Below the pieces are notes generated by a model that saw nothing but the letters and a program-made list of their open reading frames with translations, made no database searches and was not told the DNA's origin. Made by a program: the position numbers and the translations under genes. DNA of 64,000 nt from Parapedobacter luteus (lineage in GTDB: Bacteria; Bacteroidota; Bacteroidia; Sphingobacteriales; Sphingobacteriaceae), in assembly GCF_900168055.1 (NCBI RefSeq), contig NZ_FUYS01000007.1:1-64000 (forward strand), written 5' to 3'. Positions 8,991 through 16,642 of the stretch are shown here, piece by piece (the stretch's first letter is position 1; each line of letters starts with the position of its first letter).

Positions 8991-9737
8991 TCAGGCACGA
9001 GCATAAGTAATGCGCTTCCTGAACCGATTGACCAACAATAATCCCGCGATGAAACCGCCGATATGAGCGGCATAGGCTACGCCTCCGGCTTGCTCACCGC
9101 CTAAAGCGCCGAGGCCATTGCTGACCTGAAACAAAAACCATAAGCCAATCGCTACAATAGCTGGGACAGAAAAGACCAGGAAAAACATCCAAATGGTGAT
9201 GCGTTTACGAGGAAAAAGTACCATATAACCCGCAAGGACGGCCGAGATTGCCCCTGACGCACCTAAACATGGGGTCAATAGATTCTGACCAAAAAACAGG
9301 GTGGTGAATACATGGCTTAGGCCGCTCAGAATACCGCATAACAAATAGAAAATCAAGTACCTGAAATGGCCAAGTCTATCCTCTACATTGTCTCCACATA
9401 TCCAAAGGTAGAGCATGTTTCCGGCCAAATGCCCTATACCCCCATGCATAAACATGGCTGTAATGAGTGTCAAAAATACCGGTATATCGGTGCGTTGCAA
9501 TCCGGGCATTTCAAAAGACGTGCCCGAAATCGGGTCAACGACGAGCTGGCTTTCCGTAACAATGTCTTTTCCTGTCAATATCTCTGCAGGGATAGTGGCA
9601 TAGGAAAACGTGAACTGGATATTATAACCGAAACCTTGGAAAAAGACAAAAACAAAAATGTTTATGCCAATCAGTAAATAATTGATGAAGGGGAATGATC
9701 TCCGGTCGTGATTTTCGTCTCCTATGGGCAGTAGCAT
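8991..9737 (-). CDS. Rhomboid family intramembrane serine protease
   Basis: A 248-residue polytopic membrane protein. Catalytic Ser161 lies in the GASGA motif and His225 in the AHIGG motif on a later helix. The conserved HxxxN signature is present at His103/Asn107 (IGHLAGNMLYLW). Six hydrophobic helices are visible, the basic rhomboid core. It should cleave transmembrane substrates within the bilayer. The N-terminus (MLLPIGDENHDRR) is the short polar segment common to Bacteroidota rhomboids. It is divergent from the HPF-like gene, with a roughly 190-bp spacer. Confidence 0.92.
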   Translation of the reverse strand: MLLPIGDENHDRRSFPFINYLLIGINIFVFVFFQGFGYNIQFTFSYATIPAEILTGKDIVTESQLVVDPISGTSFEMPGLQRTDIPVFLTLITAMFMHGGIGHLAGNMLYLWICGDNVEDRLGHFRYLIFYLLCGILSGLSHVFTTLFFGQNLLTPCLGASGAISAVLAGYMVLFPRKRITIWMFFLVFSVPAIVAIGLWFLFQVSNGLGALGGEQAGGVAYAAHIGGFIAGLLLVNRFRKRITYARA

Positions 9738-9931
9738 ATAAAATGTCTAACAGGACGAAGATAAAGATTGTTTGTTTACGATATGCGATGGTGCTCATTT
9801 TTAATGAACTTTCGCGCATCAACGTTTGGGTGTTGATCTGAAGAAGGGTTTTGGTTGACTTTTTGACGTTATCATGAAAAATGGTGACATCGATTAAAAT
9901 TCTTATTTGTATTATCGCAAAAAAACAAGTT

Positions 9932-10249
9932 ATGACTATACAAGTTAATTCTGACAAAAACATCGAGGTAAGCGAAAGTTTTATCAGCAAGATTACGACG
10001 AGTTTGAATGATTCGCTATCACATTTTGCCGAATTTGTTACCCGTCTTGAAGTCTTTCTGGCTGATGAAAATAGCGGCAAACAGGGGAGTAACGACAAAC
10101 GTTGTACGATAGAAGTGCGCATCAAGGGCTTGAACCCTGAAGCCGTAACGGCGACGGCAGACAACATTGATGTGGCGTTTAAACAGGCATCAGATAAAGT
10201 GATTCAGCTCTTAAGGACGCGTACGGATAAAATGAAGAGTCACTCGTAG
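9932..10249 (+). CDS. HPF/RaiA family ribosome-associated protein
   Basis: About 105 residues starting at MTIQVNSDKNIEVSE. The upstream in-frame ATG at 9881 would add a hydrophobic, unrelated stretch and is rejected. The beta-alpha-beta-beta-beta-alpha pattern, with EVFLADENSG...KRCTIEVRIKG followed by a helix ending in IQLLRTRTDK, fits the short hibernation-promoting factor/sigma-54 modulation family. It would bind the 30S decoding region in stationary phase. It lacks the C-terminal dimerisation domain of long HPF. Short HPF proteins vary strongly, so the family call is good but the exact role is inferred. Confidence 0.75.
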   Translation: MTIQVNSDKNIEVSESFISKITTSLNDSLSHFAEFVTRLEVFLADENSGKQGSNDKRCTIEVRIKGLNPEAVTATADNIDVAFKQASDKVIQLLRTRTDKMKSHS

Positions 10250-10569
10250 CCCAGGTTGGTGCTTCTTCCCGATAGGGAGCCTCGGTGGTATTAATCATCA
10301 GGAAGAAGCTATACACGTACCCCTAGGGGAATATCGAAGTAATGGATTTCCTGTCAATACCCTTGGTCAGCCCGGCCGTTGGCATGGGTATTTGAGCTGT
10401 GAAGAGCCCGGTATACGAACGTTGTTCAGTTGAAGACCCACCCAAAAGCGATAGCATAGCGACCGGCGACAAATGTCCGTTAGACAAAACAGTACCGCCG
10501 GACGAATAAATTCTTTAAATTTGAATATGTCGTTTAAATAGCGGGTTCTTTTAACTGATTCATAAAACT
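10250..10569. other. Intergenic region with inverted repeat and -7 element
   Basis: This 320-bp stretch has no convincing gene. A 9-bp perfect inverted repeat (10261-10269 with 10301-10309, GCTTCTTCC/GGAAGAAGC) spans a 31-nt loop that can form a smaller inner stem. It is not followed by a T-run. Near the right end TAAATTTG (10516-10523) matches the -7 element and probably drives the aldehyde dehydrogenase gene at 10570. A 60-codon frame without a start codon crosses the middle but looks like chance. Confidence 0.5.
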
Positions 10570-12204
10570 ATGGAACAACAACACGTCACTGGGGGTACGC
10601 TGTCTGGAATATTCAAAGATGAAAACAACATACCGGAAGCATACATTGTCCCTGAAATTCATCAGCGGGAATATTTATTAAATGGAAAGCTAGTGCCTTG
10701 GGACGGTGCTGTTACGAATATTTATTCTCCGATATGTATTCCTACTTCGAATGGACTTGAACGGAAATTATTGGGTAGTGTACCGGATACTAGTCCAAAG
10801 GAAGCTTTAGAAGCGCTGGACGCCGCTTTTGCCGCGTATGATAACGGGCTTGGTCAATGGCCGACGATGTCAGTGGAAGGGCGGATTCAATGCATGCAGC
10901 AATTCGTCTACCTTATGGTACAGCAACGTGACGTGGTCGTCAAACTGTTGATGTGGGAAATCGGAAAAACACTACCAGATGCAGCCAAGGAATTTGATCG
11001 TACGGTTGATTACATAAACGATACGATTGACGCATTGAAAGATCTGGACCGGGAGTCGTCACGCTTTCAACAAGCTGAGGGTACCATTGCCCAGATAAGA
11101 CGGGCTCCGTTGGGGGTGGTGTTAAGCATGGGGCCGTTCAATTACCCACTGAACGAAATATTTACAACGCTTATACCGGCGCTTATCATGGGCAACACCA
11201 TACTCTTTAAGTTGCCTAAGCACGGTGTTTTAGCCCATTATCCACTACTTAAGGCGTTTAAGGAAGCGTTTCCAAAAGGAACGGTGAACACGTTGTACGG
11301 CAAGGGCTCCGAAATTATTCGACCAATCATGGAAAGTGGCAAGGTCAGTGTGCTGGCCTTCATCGGATCAAGCAAGGTGGCCAACGGACTTAAAAAATTG
11401 CATCCAAAAGTAAACCGCCTACGTGCGATATTGAGTCTCGATGCAAAAAATGCTGCAATTGTGACTAGACATGCAGACATCGATGTAGCGGTAAGCGAAT
11501 GCATATTAGGTGCACTTTCCTTCAACGGGCAACGTTGCACTGCACTGAAACTAATATTTGTTCAGAAAGAAATAGCAGCCAAGTTTGTCGAAAAGCTGAA
11601 TGCCGCTGTGTCAGCGCTGAAGCCGGGATTGCCATGGGAGAAAGATGTGAAAATCACTCCCCTTCCTGAACCGAACAAACCGGCTTATCTCCGTGGGTGT
11701 ATTGACGATGCGTTGGCTAAAGGTGCTCACGTAGTTAATGAAAACGGTGGGTATACCCAGGCCTCCTTTGTATTTCCCGCCGTGGTGTATCCCGTCAATG
11801 AAAAGATGAGACTATATCATGAAGAACAATTTGGCCCTGTGATTCCCGTAGTGCCTTTTGATGGCATCGAAGAACCTATCAAATACCAGGTAAATGCTTC
11901 GCACGGTATGCAGGTAAGCATATTCAGCGAAGATCCGGTTGAAGTGGCCAAACTCATCGATTCTTTTGTAAACCTTGTCAGCCGCGTGAACATCAACTGT
12001 CAGGCGCAGCGGGGACCCGACGTCTTTCCGTTTACAGGCAGGAAAGACAGTGCGGAAGGTACGCTATCGGTATTTGATGCCTTGCGGTCATTCTCGATAC
12101 GTTCATTGGTAGCGACTAAAGTAACGGAGCCTAATAAACAACTGTTTAATGCCATTGTCCGGGAACATAACTCCAACTTTTTGAGTACGGATTATATTTT
12201 TTAG
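10570..12204 (+). CDS. GAPN-like aldehyde dehydrogenase with altered active site
   Basis: A 544-residue aldehyde dehydrogenase superfamily protein resembling non-phosphorylating NADP-dependent glyceraldehyde-3-phosphate dehydrogenase. It has the Asn motif GPFNYPLNE, the nucleophile Cys323 in FNGQRCTALK, the EEQFGPVIPVVPFD segment and the C-terminal QRGPDVFPFTGRKDS typical of GAPN. At the position of the general-base glutamate (LELGGK in GapN) it reads LSLDAK, so Ser289 replaces Glu, and the flanking glycines are Asp-Ala. Spacing to Cys323 is exactly 34, as in GapN. The N-terminal 40 residues are longer than usual. It may be a subfamily with another base, or act on another substrate. It converges with the SMP-30 gene, overlapping by 4 bp. 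Confidence 0.8.
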   Translation: MEQQHVTGGTLSGIFKDENNIPEAYIVPEIHQREYLLNGKLVPWDGAVTNIYSPICIPTSNGLERKLLGSVPDTSPKEALEALDAAFAAYDNGLGQWPTMSVEGRIQCMQQFVYLMVQQRDVVVKLLMWEIGKTLPDAAKEFDRTVDYINDTIDALKDLDRESSRFQQAEGTIAQIRRAPLGVVLSMGPFNYPLNEIFTTLIPALIMGNTILFKLPKHGVLAHYPLLKAFKEAFPKGTVNTLYGKGSEIIRPIMESGKVSVLAFIGSSKVANGLKKLHPKVNRLRAILSLDAKNAAIVTRHADIDVAVSECILGALSFNGQRCTALKLIFVQKEIAAKFVEKLNAAVSALKPGLPWEKDVKITPLPEPNKPAYLRGCIDDALAKGAHVVNENGGYTQASFVFPAVVYPVNEKMRLYHEEQFGPVIPVVPFDGIEEPIKYQVNASHGMQVSIFSEDPVEVAKLIDSFVNLVSRVNINCQAQRGPDVFPFTGRKDSAEGTLSVFDALRSFSIRSLVATKVTEPNKQLFNAIVREHNSNFLSTDYIF

Positions 12205-13217
12205 GGTTTCAGTTTGATCCGTAGGACGTACATGTCGTTGGTCACGTAGACGGTTTTTTCATCGGCAGATAAGGCCACATTGGATGCTGCTTCATCTAAT
12301 TTTATTTTTCCGAGTACTTTTCCCGCTGAGTTGAATATCCATATGCCCCCGGGACCGCTCGCAAATACGGTCCCGTTTTTATTAATCTTCAGCCCGTCGG
12401 GAAGGCCTTTCAATCCATCCCGTTCATCAGTAGCACTATAAAATAAAGTGGGCGATGCCAATATATTATCTTCAGCATCAAGTACATACCAGTTGGCCGC
12501 ATTGGGGTCGGAACAAGCGACCAGCAATTTTTTTTGATCGGGAAAAAACGCGATTCCGTTCGGCCTTGTGATGCTATCGGCCAATAGGATCACTTCACCA
12601 TTCGGCTTTACTTTGTATACGCCGTTAAAGGGAATTTCTTTAGCTGGGTCGTCGTCATTTTGCGCTAGCAGTCCATAAGGAGGGTCAGTAAAAAACAGTT
12701 CGCCAACATGGTTATATACCGCATCGTTCGGACTGTTGAAGCGCTTGCCGTTGTAGGTGTCGGCCAACGTTGTAAACGTAGCTTCGGGCTGGTCTAGTCT
12801 TGCGTTCATTCTGGCCATCCGCCGATCGCCGTGTTGGCAAAGAACAAGGTTCCCTTCGTTATCCAGCAGTAAGCCGTTGCTGCCCGGCTCTTTGCGCTGA
12901 CTGGGCTTCGACCCGGTATAGCCGCTGGGCCGCAAGTAAACTTCCGTGCCGTTTTCTTCCGTCCATTTATAAACCGTGTTGGTTGGCACGTCTGAAAACA
13001 ACAGCATTTGCTCGCTTTCTACCCACAGTGGCCCTTCGCTCCAATCGAAGCCTTCCGCAATGATTTCAGCCTTTGCATCGGTGTCAATGATGGTATCCAA
13101 TGCTGGGTCAACGCGTTCGATATGACCGGTGGTTTTGTATTTCATTCGTTCGGATTGTTTTGCATTGTTACAAGCCATTGCTATGGCTAAAACAGTCAAG
13201 ATAAGAATCGGTTTCAT
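12201..13217 (-). CDS. SMP-30/gluconolactonase family lipoprotein
   Basis: A 338-residue protein with a lipoprotein signal ending in AMAC at residue 16. The beta-propeller of the SMP-30/gluconolactonase/LRE family follows. It includes the metal-binding acidic segments EGPLW, FNSPNDAVY, FTDPPYGL and RPNGIAFFPD, and a late GLPDGLKIN. Such enzymes hydrolyse sugar lactones or related esters. The lipid anchor puts it at the periplasmic face or outer membrane. A perfect 14-bp palindrome lies about 85 bp upstream and could be an operator. The specific substrate is unknown. Confidence 0.85.
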   Translation of the reverse strand: MKPILILTVLAIAMACNNAKQSERMKYKTTGHIERVDPALDTIIDTDAKAEIIAEGFDWSEGPLWVESEQMLLFSDVPTNTVYKWTEENGTEVYLRPSGYTGSKPSQRKEPGSNGLLLDNEGNLVLCQHGDRRMARMNARLDQPEATFTTLADTYNGKRFNSPNDAVYNHVGELFFTDPPYGLLAQNDDDPAKEIPFNGVYKVKPNGEVILLADSITRPNGIAFFPDQKKLLVACSDPNAANWYVLDAEDNILASPTLFYSATDERDGLKGLPDGLKINKNGTVFASGPGGIWIFNSAGKVLGKIKLDEAASNVALSADEKTVYVTNDMYVLRIKLKP

Positions 13218-13301
13218 CTTTTATTTAATTGTGTCGCCCCTCCGATGTATACGACTAGCTCAACAAAGGTAAGCAGTAAAACGTTAAGTAGGTAGAAACC
13301 A

Positions 13302-13315
13302 ATGCCAATTGGCAT
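13302..13315. promoter_or_regulatory. 14-bp perfect palindrome
   Basis: ATGCCAATTGGCAT is its own reverse complement and lies in the spacer upstream of the SMP-30 gene. It has the form of a dimeric repressor operator. No regulator is adjacent. Role inferred from shape and position only. Confidence 0.3.
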
Positions 13316-13378
13316 GCAGCATGTAACATATCGGCGAACGCACGACCGCCGGAGATAAAAAAAAATACGATGGAGATT

Positions 13379-14230
13379 TTAACCTTCTTCTGTATCTTCG
13401 GTTTCGACTATCATTTTGCAATCGGAACAGGTGCATTCAACTGCCCCGGTTCCGGGATAATACCTTTCCCTGCAATCACAGCTTCCGGTACAATCGATTA
13501 TGGTTGTATCCATAGCCGCCATTTCCACCCCGTTAGCACTGATTCCGTCCACTAAGGCCCTCACAACCATAAACGTGGACTCGATACCGTTGCTCCCTTC
13601 ATAGGTGAAGGTCTGGATATCCACTTTTTCGTCCTTGAAATAGTCAACTTTTGTAACTGCAATTTTGTCGGACGGGGTACCAAAAGTATTTAGGAAGCTT
13701 TTTTTCGCCAAATCCTCGATGTTCCGGAATCCCTTGCTTAAGGTTTCATTTTCTGATTCCGTTATGGCCGCGGTGGTCACATGCATTTCACATGCAGTGC
13801 AGCTGCATTGGGACCAAGAATCATCGCCGTCACTCAAATCTAAGTCAATTTCCCCTTCAATCCGGCACCTATCACTTGTACATTGCCCCCTGCATGAAAT
13901 TCCGGTCGATTGGTTGGTAACGAGGTTATCCCTGATTGCGATTTCCTTGGTATCACCATCATCAAGTTTGTAGGAGACCAAGTAAAACCTTGCATCAGCC
14001 GATTCGTAAAATTTCACTTCCTCGATTTGGGAAACCTTAGCTGATAGTTTGTCTTGGTCTAAATGGGTTTGGACTTTGTTGAGCAACCCCCTGTCATCAA
14101 CCAAGAGGAAGTTGCTTGAAAGTTCGTTCAGGGAGATGATGTTGCCATCATCGGTTTGGTCACCTTCTTTGCTGCAAGCCAAACATGCAAGCATTGCGGC
14201 AATTGAGTAAATTAAGATTCGGTTTTCCAT
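13379..14230 (-). CDS. Cysteine-rich lipoprotein with duplicated six-Cys module
   Basis: A 283-residue protein I do not recognise as a named family. A short hydrophobic signal ends in LAC at residue 19, suggesting a lipoprotein. Two cysteine clusters follow. The first has Cys113, 117, 122, 142, 144 and 147; the second has Cys247, 251, 253, 266, 268 and 271. Both follow CxxxC...C...CxCxxC and end with Cys, Glu or Lys, Met (CTACEM and CSDCKM). This indicates a duplicated metal-binding or disulfide module. The segment between them is charged and helical. It lies in a small accessory patch beside tRNA-Asp and decayed toxin-antitoxin genes, and its close neighbours give no functional hint. Confidence 0.7.
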   Translation of the reverse strand: MENRILIYSIAAMLACLACSKEGDQTDDGNIISLNELSSNFLLVDDRGLLNKVQTHLDQDKLSAKVSQIEEVKFYESADARFYLVSYKLDDGDTKEIAIRDNLVTNQSTGISCRGQCTSDRCRIEGEIDLDLSDGDDSWSQCSCTACEMHVTTAAITESENETLSKGFRNIEDLAKKSFLNTFGTPSDKIAVTKVDYFKDEKVDIQTFTYEGSNGIESTFMVVRALVDGISANGVEMAAMDTTIIDCTGSCDCRERYYPGTGAVECTCSDCKMIVETEDTEEG

Positions 14231-14615
14231 ATACTATGTTTTTATGGGTTAATGGTAATTGTCTCACTGCCGGAATTTTTGGGCCACTTGTTACGTTAAA
14301 TGCCAAGACTGCCGATAACAACAGTAAAGGTAACCAAAAAAAAAAAACACCAAGTGGTGACTTATTTGTAAAAATAAATTTTTTTTTATTTTTTTAGCTG
14401 CAATCCGCAGCGTTTATTAACTCCAAGTGAGGCAACATAATTCGACCGTCTTCCCCTGCATGGCCGTGGTCAATCAACAATTATATCAATATCGAAACAG
14501 GAGCGACGGAAAGAGCTTATGCAAAAGGCTTTTGGCGCTCCGAAACAATAAACTGTTTTGAAGAAAGTAGACTAATGTTTCCCGATTTGGGAACTAATGG
14601 CTGCCTTTGTATAGC
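14231..14615. other. AT-rich intergenic stretch with eroded coding remnant
   Basis: There is no intact gene. The middle is very AT-rich with runs of A and T (about 14338-14396). On the minus strand 14394-14480 reads as a short coding-like tail (DHGHAGEDGRIMLPHLE...ADCS) ending in a stop just before the T-rich tract, with in-frame stops upstream. It may be the C-terminal end of a lost gene. The rest shows nothing I can support. Confidence 0.35.
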
Positions 14616-14726
14616 ATGAGGATATTTTCAGGAGTACGCTTGGCAACGGCATGCCATAGCGAGCAACCGTTAAAAGCATGGTATCAGGTGCGGAGTATGA
14701 CAAAGATTGAAGCAACTAACCTATAA
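14616..14726 (+). pseudogene. HigB-like toxin, internally deleted remnant
   Basis: The 36-codon frame starts MRIFSGVRLATACHSEQPLK and continues AWYQV, matching the N-terminus of Bacteroidota HigB/RelE-type mRNA interferases, which usually begin M-R-hydrophobic and contain a QPLKAWY motif. The family continues for about 60 more residues and ends with EYDKI. Here the DNA after AWYQV jumps to GAGTATGACAAAGATTGAAG, which reads EYDK/IEATNL with a one-base slip, so the C-terminal end survives but the middle is lost. The catalytic region is gone, so no active toxin is expected. It ends 5 bp before the antitoxin remnant, the normal higB-higA order. Confidence 0.6.
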
Positions 14727-14731
14727 AGGAT

Positions 14732-14862
14732 ATGGAAATTAACCCCATCAAAACAGGGCAGGATTACCAAACCGCTATGCACGGTTGGAAGCCATCTTTG
14801 ATGCAAAGCCGGGGACACCGAAAGGAGATGAATTGGAAGTGTTTGGGGGACTTATCGACATT
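14732..14862 (+). pseudogene. HigA-like antitoxin, frameshifted and truncated
   Basis: It starts with an AAAGGA ribosome site and MEINPIKTGQDYQTAM, the usual N-terminus of HigA-type antitoxins. Around 14779-14780 one base is missing. After it the other frame continues RLEAIFDAKPGTPKGDELEV and FGGLIDI, again typical HigA sequence. Homology then stops near 14862, and the DNA-binding helix-turn-helix half of the protein is absent. The reading frame therefore contains a frameshift and a 3' deletion. Together with the HigB remnant upstream it marks a dead toxin-antitoxin module beside tRNA-Asp. Confidence 0.65.
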
Positions 14863-14892
14863 GCTCCCTTTTTTGCTACCTATTTGCAAAAC

Positions 14893-14930
14893 AAAAACGC
14901 AACCACTTGTTTTTCAAATGATTGCGTTTT
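14893..14930 (-). terminator. Terminator of tRNA-Asp
   Basis: Arms AAAACGCAA (14894-14902) and TTGCGTTTT (14922-14930) pair around a loop that itself has a partial inner stem (CACTTG with CAAATG). On the minus strand the hairpin ends in TTTTTGTTTT. It lies just after the 3' end of the tRNA gene. Confidence 0.75.
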
Positions 14931-14934
14931 AAAC

Positions 14935-15011
14935 TGGCGGTCTGGACGGGACTCGAACCCGCGACCCCATGCGTGACAGGCATGTATTCTAACCAGCTGA
15001 ACTACCAGACC
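14935..15011 (-). tRNA. tRNA-Asp (GTC)
   Basis: The reverse complement gives a full cloverleaf of 77 nt, including an encoded CCA end (14935-14937). The 7-bp acceptor stem is GGTCTGG/CCAGACC (15005-15011 with 14939-14945). The D-arm contains AGCTGGTTA, the anticodon loop is CTGTCAC with anticodon GTC, and the T-arm contains GGTTCGAGTCC. The discriminator is G, as expected for tRNA-Asp. It is followed by a terminator hairpin and, further on, by decayed accessory DNA. Confidence 0.97.
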
Positions 15012-15077
15012 TACTTCCCGTTTGGGACTGCAAATATAGCGTGTTTTCTCTATTTGCAAACATTTTTTTTAAAATAA

Positions 15078-16151
15078 TTAGAGCGTTGCCCCCTCCTTCA
15101 TTTTCTCTGCATTTTCTGCAAATTGAAGCGCATCAATAACCTCCTGAATATCACCATCCATGATGGCTGGAAGGTTGTACATCGTCAGCCCTATGCGGTG
15201 TTCGGTAACCCGACCCTGTGGAAAATTGTATGTCCGGATTTTTGCAGAACGGTCGCCGGTGGAGACCATGGTTTTGCGTTTAGCGGCAATATCGCCGTGT
15301 TTTTTCTGCACTTCAAGCTCATACAGTTTTGAACGCAGCATTTCCATGGCCAATTCACGGTTCGCCAGTTGCGAGCGCTCCACTTGGCAAACGACAACAA
15401 TGCCCGTAGGTTTATGAGTGAGCTGTACCTTGGTTTCTACCTTATTTACATTCTGACCGCCTGCGCCGCCTGATCGAGATGTCTGCATCTCAATATCCGC
15501 TGGATTGATTTCTACATCCACTTCCTCCGCTTCAGGAAGTACAGCTACTGACGCGGCTGATGTGTGCACACGCCCTTGGGTTTCTGTATCCGGCACACGT
15601 TGTACCCGATGTACACCAGATTCATATTTTAGTTGTCCATAGACATCCTCGCCAGTTACTTTCAGGATCACCTCCTTGTAACCACCCGCAGTACCTTCGG
15701 TTACATCCATGACTTCTGCACGCCATCCTTTCTTTTCGAAATAGCGAGTATACATGCGGTAGAGGTCGCCGGCAAATAGCGCTGCTTCATCGCCCCCAGT
15801 ACCACCGCGGATTTCAAGGATGGCATTTTTAGCGTCTTCCGGATCTTTCGGGATGAGCATCAAACGAATCTCTTCTTCCTTCGCCTCTTTTTGCTCCAAA
15901 AGAATATCCAGCTCTTCCTTAGCCATTTCGCGCAGCTCCTGGTCTTTCTCATTGGCAAGGATATCCTTATTGGTGTCGATGTTGCTGACCATATTCTTAT
16001 AGATATGATACTGCTCTACGATTCTTCCCAAATCCTTGTATTCTTTATTGAGCTGAGCAAACCGTTTCATGTCGTTGATGGCTTCAGGACTGCTTAGTTC
16101 GCGCTCTACCTCTTCCCAACGATCTTTTATCGCTTTTAACTTTTCTAACAT
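15078..16151 (-). CDS. prfA: Peptide chain release factor 1
   Basis: A 357-residue class I release factor that recognises UAA and UAG. The universal GGQ motif for peptidyl-tRNA hydrolysis is at residues 231-233 ([13 protein letters not shown]). The stop-codon recognition tripeptide PxT is Pro187-Asp-Thr189 ([14 protein letters not shown]), which is the RF1 rather than the RF2 (SPF) type. The length is normal. On the minus strand TACTTTTG (16245-16252) upstream matches a -7 element and is the likely promoter. Confidence 0.97.
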   Translation of the reverse strand: MLEKLKAIKDRWEEVERELSSPEAINDMKRFAQLNKEYKDLGRIVEQYHIYKNMVSNIDTNKDILANEKDQELREMAKEELDILLEQKEAKEEEIRLMLIPKDPEDAKNAILEIRGGTGGDEAALFAGDLYRMYTRYFEKKGWRAEVMDVTEGTAGGYKEVILKVTGEDVYGQLKYESGVHRVQRVPDTETQGRVHTSAASVAVLPEAEEVDVEINPADIEMQTSRSGGAGGQNVNKVETKVQLTHKPTGIVVVCQVERSQLANRELAMEMLRSKLYELEVQKKHGDIAAKRKTMVSTGDRSAKIRTYNFPQGRVTEHRIGLTMYNLPAIMDGDIQEVIDALQFAENAEKMKEGATL

Positions 16152-16303
16152 ACGTAAAGTGTTTGGTGCTTGCGCTTCGCCTTAGCTCCTGCTTCACCCC
16201 AACAGTGCAACGAGGGCCGGGAAACGAAATCACAAAAATGTGTACAAAAGTACGCTTTTTTACCGGTTTTTTTAATGGATGAAAAATCGGCGGGATGCCA
16301 GAC

Positions 16304-16633
16304 TTAATGCGGTGATACTGCCTTAAGCCCCACGATGGAACCGATAAGGGTAGTGATAAACACCAGTCGCCATAGTGTAGCTGGTTCTTTAAAGAATATG
16401 ATTCCGACCAACACGGTGCCCACCGCTCCAATACCGGTCCACACGGCGTAGGCCGTGCCGAGCGGCAGCGTTTGGGTAGCCCGTATTAATAGGGCCATGC
16501 TTAAGGTAAGGCAAAGGGCAAAGCTGCCATACCACCAAACGGACTCCATGCCAGTTGTTGTCTTCGCTTTGCCGAGGCTTGCCGTAAAGCCCACTTCAAA
16601 AAGCCCGGCAATAATTAAGATGATCCAATTCAT
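16304..16633 (-). CDS. SMR family exporter (SugE/Gdx-like)
   Basis: A 109-residue protein with four transmembrane helices. The essential membrane glutamate is Glu13 (GLFEV), and the conserved GTAYAVWTGIGAVG segment is present. These are the marks of the small multidrug resistance family. The PLGTAYAVWTGIGAVGT sequence is closer to the SugE/Gdx guanidinium-exporter branch than to EmrE. The ORF could begin at TTG 16642, but ATG 16633 gives the standard MNWIILIIAGL start. It begins 9 bp after the lpxH stop, so the two are co-transcribed, and no guanidine riboswitch fits between them. Confidence 0.9.
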   Translation of the reverse strand: MNWIILIIAGLFEVGFTASLGKAKTTTGMESVWWYGSFALCLTLSMALLIRATQTLPLGTAYAVWTGIGAVGTVLVGIIFFKEPATLWRLVFITTLIGSIVGLKAVSPH

Positions 16634-16642
16634 AATATACAA

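Noticed and set aside
9622-10167. 181-residue minus-strand ORF covering the HPF spacer
   Set aside because: It is antisense to the HPF gene and overlaps the rhomboid start; its translation is a run of hydrophobic and Ser/Thr residues without a family pattern.
10250-10438. Open frame of about 60 codons in the intergenic region (HVPLGEYRSNGFPVNTLGQ)
   Set aside because: No start codon or ribosome site, and the frame runs through the inverted repeat. I have no evidence of conservation.
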